This document shows, piece after piece, positions 58,501 through 64,000 of a stretch of 64,000 bases of DNA. The stretch comes from Galbula dea (taxonomy: Eukaryota; Chordata; Aves; Piciformes; Galbulidae). The notes below the pieces were generated by a model that ran no database searches, was not told the DNA's origin, and saw only the letters and a list, made by a program, of their open reading frames with translations. The stretch's first letter is position 1; the number at the start of each line of letters is the position of its first letter. The translations under genes were made by a program, and so were the position numbers. The DNA lies in contig VWZX01001133.1 in assembly GCA_013399015.1 (NCBI GenBank), positions 62,001-126,000 of the forward strand, read 5' to 3'.

Positions 58501-59174
58501 GAAGGAGCCTCTGAACTAAAATTCACTTCTAACACAAATAATATACATTTTGTTTGTTTGCATTTTATTTCTTTTTAATGGAATGGCAGGGGGAAAAAAA
58601 GGAAGCAATAACACTATCAGTGATGACATAAATAAACCTGCAAGTCATTTCCCATGCCAGGTTCTGCACTTCACTCCATTTTTCACTGCAACCCAACACC
58701 TTTCAGCAGTGTTACTTTAGCCCAATGGAACAACCTCATGAAAGATCTGTGCACAGCTTTGATATCTTGAGTAGCATTCAGACACGTGGAGATACTGATT
58801 TCACCCTTCAAAACTTTAGTTTTTCCTCATCAAAATGCCCATCTATGGGCATTTCACAAGCTAGATAGGATTTGTGGTTTATACTTTGGTGCTGCCGTTG
58901 GAAAATAGAGGTTCCTAAAGTATATTGAGAATAGAGATAAGAAATGTCTGGTGTAGGAAACGAATAAAAAAGACTCAGAAAATCTCATATTTCCACCAAA
59001 ACATATGGATTCCACATATGCCTTATATGATGTTGCCATAATTAGGTATAGTGTTGGTGGTCTTCTCCGTGAGGAGTTCCAGTTGAAAATACAATCTCCA
59101 TTTTGCTTCTCATGTACCCAAGTGTATCCTCATATGTTAACTGCTTCTTTTTTCTTCTTCTTCTTCATTTTAAG
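55600..59174 (+). other. SCG2: SCG2 intron 1
   Basis: GT donor at 55600 and acceptor AG at 59173-59174, after a strong TTCTTCTTCTTC pyrimidine tract. It contains a TTTCCTCATTTCTTTA-type repeat field (56097-56410) and otherwise unique DNA, and I see no CR1 insertion in it. A second AG at 59187-59188 directly before the ATG is a possible alternative acceptor. Confidence 0.8.
56097..56410. repeat. TTTCCTCATTTCTTTA tandem repeat field
   Basis: About 20 imperfect copies of a 14-18-base pyrimidine-rich unit (TTTCCTCATTTCTTTA and variants with GATTAT or GTCCTG). It lies 0.5 kb inside intron 1 of SCG2. Confidence 0.88.
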
Positions 59175-59188
59175 GAAATATTTTAAAG
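59175..59188 (+). other. SCG2: SCG2 exon 2 5'UTR segment
   Basis: Fourteen bases between the preferred acceptor and the ATG. The start context AAAGATGG has A at -3 and G at +4, a strong initiation site. Confidence 0.7.
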
Positions 59189-61069
59189 ATGGCAGAAACT
59201 AAAGCCTTCCAGCTGGGAGTAGCCTTCACTCTTACCTTCTGCTTTGTCCTCATCTCTTGGGTTGATGCAGCTTCCTTCCAGCAGCATCAGCTGCTTCAGA
59301 AAGATCCAGACTATGTGATGAAGACCTTACAGAGGTTCCCAAACCCTGACATGATCAAAGCCCTGGAATACATAGAAGATCTGCGGAAGCAAACCAGCAA
59401 GGGAGAAAGCAGCCCTGATTACAGCTCTTATCAAAGTGTTCCCTATCTCCTGCAACAGAAAGAAAGCAAAGACCAAGTTCACCTGCCAGACAACATGAGG
59501 AATGCTCTGACTGAAGATGAGTCCCAGTGGGTTAAGGTAATGTTGGAAGCCTTGCGACAAGCAGAGAAAGAGTCAAAAGTTGGCCCAAAGGAGAACAAAC
59601 CTTACAGTCTGGGTTCAGACAGCAACTTCCCAGCTGGAGTCACTGATGATTACGAGGTGTACAAGTGGCCAGAGAGGTGGCAAAAATACCTCAAAATGCC
59701 ACTTGGGCACTATGAAGATGCTTCAAGAGACAGTCCTTTCAAGCGTACTAATGAGATAGTGGAAGAGCAATACACACCCCAAAGTCTTGCTACACTGGAG
59801 TCTGTGTTCCAGGAGCTGGGGAAGATGGCAGGGTCGAGTAACCACAAGAAAGAGAAGCTGGATGAGGACCAGAAGTTGTATGCAGATGATGAAGACGATG
59901 TCTACAAAGTGAATAACATTGCCTATGAAGATGTGGTTGGAGGAGAAGATTGGAATCCCATAGAGGAGAAAGTGGAAAGTCAAACCCAAGAGGAGATAAA
60001 AGACAGCAAAGAGGAAATCGATAAACACGAAGAGGAGGTGGAAGATGAAATGAAAAGATCAGGGAAACTCAGCTTCCTTGAGGATGAAATCAGAAGAGAC
60101 AACAAAGATCCAATGTCAGACGATGTCTCAAAGCTAATGAATTATTACCTGACGAGGCTGATGGGCAGTGCTGGGAATAGGAAATTTAGGACTGGAGGAG
60201 ACCCGGAGGAAAAAAGAGCACCCACATTTTTAGATAGGCAGCTGGATCCTCAGTCTGTAGCTCAGCTGATTGAAATCTCAAGGAATTTACAAATTCCTCC
60301 AGAGGATTTAATTGACATGTTGAAAGCTGGGGAAAAAAAGCAGCTTCAGAGTGAACGGCTGGAAGCTGAGCAGGAAGTAGAATTCCCAGAAGACCTAGAG
60401 GAGATGGCTGAAGCCGATCTAGGGCAGAGTGATATGTTTAAAAATGTGAACTCCAAAAACGGGTACGTGAAGCAGCCTCTTAATGTCATTCCAGAAAGCC
60501 TACCTGAAGACCTCAATATTGAAGACATTGTCAGTCTTCTGGGAACTGACAACTTGGCTAATCAGAACCCTTCCTACTTCCTGAATCGATTTAATCAAGA
60601 AAATGACTTGCCAAGGCTGCCCTATGTCCCCAGAAGGTTGAAAGGCCACCTCTCCCCGAAGGCCGCCTGGATCAACGACTTGGAAAGACGTCAAGCGGAC
60701 TACGAGAAGCTGAATGAGAAGGACGAGGATTTGGCTGATTACCTGGCAAAGGCCTTGGCCAAATATCCCGATGTCGTCAACACCAACCAGGTGAAACGTG
60801 TCCCGCTGGCGGCTCCTGAAAGCGACCTGCAGGAAGAAGACCGGCTGGAGCAGGCCATCAGGGAGCACCTCAGCCAGCTGGGACCTCAGGAGGTCACCAA
60901 GCTGGCTTCGCTCAGCAAAAGGCTCTCCATGGCCAGGGAGAATGATGACACGCAGACCAGGCAGTATCTGGATGAGGATATGCTAGCAAAGGTGCTGGAG
61001 TATCTACAACAGGAGAAATCAGAGCTGGAAAGAGATCACATCACTAAACGGGCGATGGAAAACATGTAA
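59189..61069 (+). CDS. SCG2: SCG2, secretogranin II prohormone (chromogranin C)
   Basis: An acidic granin stored in dense-core secretory granules of endocrine cells and neurons, and cut by prohormone convertases into peptides. There is a single coding exon of 626 residues (human 617). The signal peptide has its hydrophobic core at residues 9-24 and is probably cut after Ala27 (WVDA|ASF). Paired basic sites are at 185-186 (KR), 220-221 (KK), 289-290 (KR), 302-303 (RR), 342-343 (KR), 482-483 (RR), 500-501 (RR), 536-537 (KR), 577-578 (KR) and 620-621 (KR). Secretoneurin is at 187-219, an EM66-like peptide at 222-288 and a manserin-like peptide at 538-576. Conserved blocks include IEISRNLQIPPEDLI and the C-terminal KRAMENM. 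No break was seen. The identity is certain from whole-length agreement with the mammalian protein. Confidence 0.98.
   Translation: MAETKAFQLGVAFTLTFCFVLISWVDAASFQQHQLLQKDPDYVMKTLQRFPNPDMIKALEYIEDLRKQTSKGESSPDYSSYQSVPYLLQQKESKDQVHLPDNMRNALTEDESQWVKVMLEALRQAEKESKVGPKENKPYSLGSDSNFPAGVTDDYEVYKWPERWQKYLKMPLGHYEDASRDSPFKRTNEIVEEQYTPQSLATLESVFQELGKMAGSSNHKKEKLDEDQKLYADDEDDVYKVNNIAYEDVVGGEDWNPIEEKVESQTQEEIKDSKEEIDKHEEEVEDEMKRSGKLSFLEDEIRRDNKDPMSDDVSKLMNYYLTRLMGSAGNRKFRTGGDPEEKRAPTFLDRQLDPQSVAQLIEISRNLQIPPEDLIDMLKAGEKKQLQSERLEAEQEVEFPEDLEEMAEADLGQSDMFKNVNSKNGYVKQPLNVIPESLPEDLNIEDIVSLLGTDNLANQNPSYFLNRFNQENDLPRLPYVPRRLKGHLSPKAAWINDLERRQADYEKLNEKDEDLADYLAKALAKYPDVVNTNQVKRVPLAAPESDLQEEDRLEQAIREHLSQLGPQEVTKLASLSKRLSMARENDDTQTRQYLDEDMLAKVLEYLQQEKSELERDHITKRAMENM
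59747..59845 (+). other. SCG2: Secretoneurin peptide (33 residues, 187-219)
   Basis: TNEIVEEQYTPQSLATLESV then FQELGKMAGSSNH. It is preceded by Lys-Arg and followed by Lys-Lys. The first 26 residues are the same as the mammalian peptide as I recall it, and differences are confined to the C-terminal seven. In mammals it acts in angiogenesis, chemotaxis and reproductive neuroendocrine signalling. Confidence 0.95.
59852..60052 (+). other. SCG2: EM66-like peptide region (residues 222-288)
   Basis: Lies between KK 220-221 and KR 289-290. It is strongly acidic (DDEDD, EEEVEDE) with the conserved core NNIAYEDVVGGEDWNP. It is 67 residues against 66 in mammals. Confidence 0.85.
60800..60916 (+). other. 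SCG2: Manserin-like peptide region (residues 538-576)
   Basis: Flanked by KR 536-537 and KR 577-578. It starts VPLAAPESDLQEEDRLEQAI and ends KLASLS. It is 39 residues against 40 in the mammalian peptide. The DLQEE...EQAI.EHL pattern is kept. Confidence 0.8.
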
Positions 61070-61485
61070 TTGATCCCCAACTGTTCTTTCTCTTCAGTAT
61101 GTGTTGACTTCTACCCCAATTCAGTTGTGATTTATTCCCGCTCTCCCACTGAGCAACCTACAGTAGACTCCTTACCACTGAACATTCTGCGTATCTTCCT
61201 CAGAGCTGTTCTATTGTTTATTGATATACTTCTAGATGTTATAAATTATGGGGCAAAAAACCCCAAATTGCTTCCAGTGTTTCTTGAAACGATTGAATGA
61301 AATCAAGTACAACCACCATATGTAAACAACCTTTGCATTGTTAATCAAACCTGATCAATGAAGAGTGATGATTCTCATTTGGAATTTTTAAGATTAACTG
61401 GATTATTTTGTTACTGTCTGTAGTGGTTTCTTTTGTGGAGTATCGAATAAAGAAAAAAATAAAGCATTATATATATATATATAGT
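61070..61485 (+). other. SCG2: SCG2 3'UTR
   Basis: AT-rich sequence after the TAA, with two poly(A) hexamers at 61446 and 61458 and an (AT) run at 61470-61482. Cleavage is expected within about 25 bases of the hexamers. Another AATAAA near 61529 could give a slightly longer form. Confidence 0.75.
61446..61463 (+). terminator. SCG2: SCG2 paired poly(A) signals (AATAAA x2)
   Basis: AATAAA at 61446-61451 and again at 61458-61463, 377 and 389 bases after the stop codon. Confidence 0.8.
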
Positions 61486-61594
61486 TTTATTTATAAAGCT
61501 TTTTCTATTCAGTGTTTTATTGTTGATGAATAAATTATTTCTGGACAATAGACTGTGTTTCTTTGTGGCAGTCGATAAAATCATACTGATTTTT

Positions 61595-61799
61595 CCACCT
61601 GAACAGGAGGAGAAACTTCTTTGCTGTAAGGATGCCAGAGCCCTGGCCCAGGCTGCCCAGAGAGGTTGTGGAGTCTCTTTCTGTGGAGAGATTAAAAAAC
61701 CATCTAAACACAATCCTGAGTGATATGGTTTAGGTGACCCTGCTAGAGCAGGGAGGTTGGTCTAGATGACCCCTGGTGGTCCTTCAAATTCTGTGATTT
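61595..61799 (+). mobile_element. CR1 LINE fragment (family A)
   Basis: Plus strand: CCACCTGAACAGGAGGAGAA, CCCTGGCCCAGGCTGCCCAG, AGAGGTTGTGGAGTCTCTTT and CCCTGCTAGAGCAGGGAGGT, with the tail ATTCTGTGATTTG. It starts about 130 bases after the SCG2 poly(A) signals. Confidence 0.92.
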
Positions 61800-62825
61800 G
61801 AAACAGAAACATCTATTTTTTTTGTGTCACTTCTAGAGACAACTCTTCTGTTGAGTCAATTGTTTTACTGTAGAATAAGCTGGCATCATATGCTTCTGTT
61901 TTTCTGGGCTAGACCGGCATGATCTGTAGGAGAAGTGGGTACCTGAAAAGCTTGCTGAGGTCAGCCAGGGCCACATCTGCATTGCCTGTTCTGGGAATTT
62001 GCCACATATAATTAATAACTCTGAGTCTCTTGCCAGCAGGAGCGAGATAAATGATCTGTCCAGCCAAGGCAGACTCTGTGGTGAAGGTCTAGTAAGATGT
62101 AAAACTGAATTTTTGTATGGGAGTAGCAACAGTAGCAGCTCTGGGAAGCTCTGCTGAAGGAGTTGAGCTGCTCTACAGGTGGCTTCATTGCCATCTCTCA
62201 TCATGGCTACCACAGAGCTGGGCACTTGGAATGGCTCTGGAGCTCCTGACAGACCTGCATTGGAAGTTCTGGAGAAGCTGTGCCTGTTTTACCAAAGGGA
62301 TTCTGTGTGTGTGTACCTCTGAGAGTCACACATGGTTTGCTCGAGGGCAGCTCAGGAATGAGCATTTCCAGGATGACAGTTTCTATTTGGCTTTTGGGGT
62401 TTTTTTCCCCCCGTGGTATTCTTCAGCAAGTCAACTCTGCTAAGTGTGCAGAGGTGGATTTTGACTCCTTTTTGGAAAGGTAGTACAAAGAGTGCAGAAA
62501 CAAGGCCTCATCTTCAGTGTCACCATTACCCTGAGCAATAGCAGATGACAGGAGCTCAGCCAGAGCTTGACCTTTGACCCCTGCAGGTCCCACTCACTTG
62601 GATGAAGGGAAATATTAAACATGAGACTGAAAAACTACCAGAGTTAAATTCACCTTTGTACTCCAGAGAAGGACAAATCTGTTGCCATTCAAGATGCACT
62701 TAAGTGCTTGTGACCCTGGGACGTGGAATCACTGCATTTTATTCCAAACAAAGCCATACTTTAAATAAATAACAGCAGAGCTGCACATTGTAGAACAGAA
62801 CTTTGTGGCAGTCTCAAGCTGATTT

Positions 62826-63120
62826 TGGTCTCTTCTCCCAAGGAGCAAGCAATAGGCTAAGAGGAAATGGCCTCAAGTTCGGCTGGGGGAGGTTCAGGTA
62901 GAATATTAGGAAGAACTTCTTCCTCTAAAGTCTTGTCAAGGCCTGGCCCAGGCTGCCCAGGACAGTGGTGGAGTCACCATACCTCGAGGGATTGAAAAAA
63001 ACATGGAGATGTGATGCTGAGGGACATGGTTTAGTGGTGACCTGGCAGTGTTGGGTTAATGGCTGGACTTGGTGATCTGAAAGGTCTTTTCCAACCTAAA
63101 CAGTTCTATCATTCTGTGAT
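62826..63120 (+). mobile_element. CR1 LINE fragment (family B)
   Basis: Plus strand: GGTCTCTTCTCCCAAGGAGC, GAGGAAATGGCCTCAAGTTC, CCTGGCCCAGGCTGCCCAGG, AGGGACATGGTTTAGTGGTG and the tail TCTTTTCCAACCTAAACAGT. Confidence 0.92.
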
Positions 63121-63602
63121 CAATACCCTTTCCTCTTCCAGCCAGAGGAAGCGAACAGCTAACCTCCCTGTGCAGTTCTTTCTTTCCAACAAAGGAACCT
63201 CCAGCTCCATTGTGAAATGAAATAATGAGCAAACATTAAAGAGGCAGCACCCTCTTGGTAGCTGGTGCTGCCTCTTGCTATGTGCAACCAATTCTTCTGC
63301 AGAGTTTTTTACTGGAATATGCAAGACAGCATCATCAAAAGGTACATCACAACACCAGACCAGCTCCGCTGAACCACGCCAGAGAGGTCCTCTGCAGAGA
63401 TGCTCTGTGGGGTGAAGTGCTGCGAATAGTCACAGCCCTTCCGATCTTCTTTCCCTGTGGTTCTATGTTCTCCTTCCATGTGCAGTGGGACAGTCATGGT
63501 GGTAATAGTGCACATGGAATACATAAGCCATAACAGATACACCACCAAGCTTATAATTATAATTACATACCAAATATAATTGGGGTTGTCCTGTGCATAG
63601 GC

Positions 63603-63662
63603 AGCAGTTGGGCTTGATGATCCTCATGGGTCCCTTCCAAGTCAGGACACTGTAAGATTCTA
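63603..63662 (+). mobile_element. CR1 3'-tail remnant
   Basis: Plus strand: GCTTGATGATCCTCATGGGT, then CCCTTCCAAGTCAGGACACT and GTAAGATTCT. Confidence 0.8.
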
Positions 63663-64000
63663 AATTAAGGTAATTTTATGATTTGAACCAAAGTGGCCAC
63701 CCTGCAATTTTCACTTAGGCAAAACAAGGAGGAGATTTTGAATCCCTTTTTCATGCTGCAGTTTACCAACATCCCAGATGCAGCTGGGTTGAACTCTTGG
63801 CTTATCAGTGGCTTTCGTCCAGCAAAGAAAAAAAACCACAAGTGTCAGCTCACACCTTCCTCTTAAAAGCTGCAGTGTCTTCTTTGTGTCCTCATATTTA
63901 AGGTGCTCCTCAAGAAGCAGATTGAACAGAAATTCTCTGTTTTGCCTCAATAGAACAAGTTGCTGAACACACTTTTCAAGGCCTGAGGGATTCCTCTTTG

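Larger units (their letters stand above)
61486..64000. other. Region downstream of SCG2
   Basis: No gene recognised. Three plus-strand CR1 pieces (61595, 62826, 63603) and unique DNA between them. Short reading frames are not similar to proteins I know. Confidence 0.75.

Noticed and set aside
63109..63548. Overlapping minus- and plus-strand frames of 70-90 residues
   Set aside because: No recognisable domain, and partly within a CR1 tail.

Overview
The window is vertebrate nuclear DNA from a bird. The main evidence is about 26 fragments of avian CR1 non-LTR retrotransposons, roughly 10% of the window by my estimate, together with short introns and compact intergenic spacing. Three protein-coding genes lie on the plus strand in the order WDFY1 - AP1S3 - SCG2, which is the neighbourhood known from human chromosome 2q36. 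The species is not chicken as far as I can tell. It looks like a neoavian bird with active CR1 lineages, but I cannot name it.

Region by region: (1) 1-17615 holds the 3' part of WDFY1. Eleven coding exons code for residues 47-410 of a 410-residue PI3P-binding WD40/FYVE protein, and the first exon is upstream of the window. (2) 17616-24100 holds the WDFY1 3'UTR and the intergenic stretch. (3) A CpG island at about 24100-24560 is the AP1S3 promoter. Exon 1 contributes only the initiator ATG (24349-24351), followed by an 11.4 kb intron and four more coding exons (35791-39543). Together they code for a 154-residue AP-1 sigma-3 subunit, with a poly(A) signal at 40120. (4) 40146-55430 is intergenic DNA with CR1 pieces, a possible LTR-like remnant, a 43-base N gap beside a G run, a GGTTTG-type simple repeat and a ~30-bp minisatellite. 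(5) 55430-61470 is SCG2. It has a GC-rich promoter with a perfect CRE (TGACGTCA), a TATA-like box and a REST/RE1-like pair of half sites, a short non-coding exon 1, a 3.6 kb intron and one coding exon for the 626-residue secretogranin II prohormone, which contains secretoneurin. (6) 61470-64000 is downstream DNA with three CR1 fragments.

The three genes do not form an operon-like unit. WDFY1 (early endosome) and AP1S3 (TGN/endosome clathrin adaptor) both act in membrane traffic, and SCG2 is cargo of the regulated secretory pathway. Co-location is ancestral synteny. I found no RNA gene, CRISPR array or intact mobile element, and no clear new system. The most interesting items are the SCG2 promoter architecture, the KK (rather than KR) site after secretoneurin, the AP1S3 ATG-only exon, an inverted pair of CR1 tails, and several tandem repeats near promoters.
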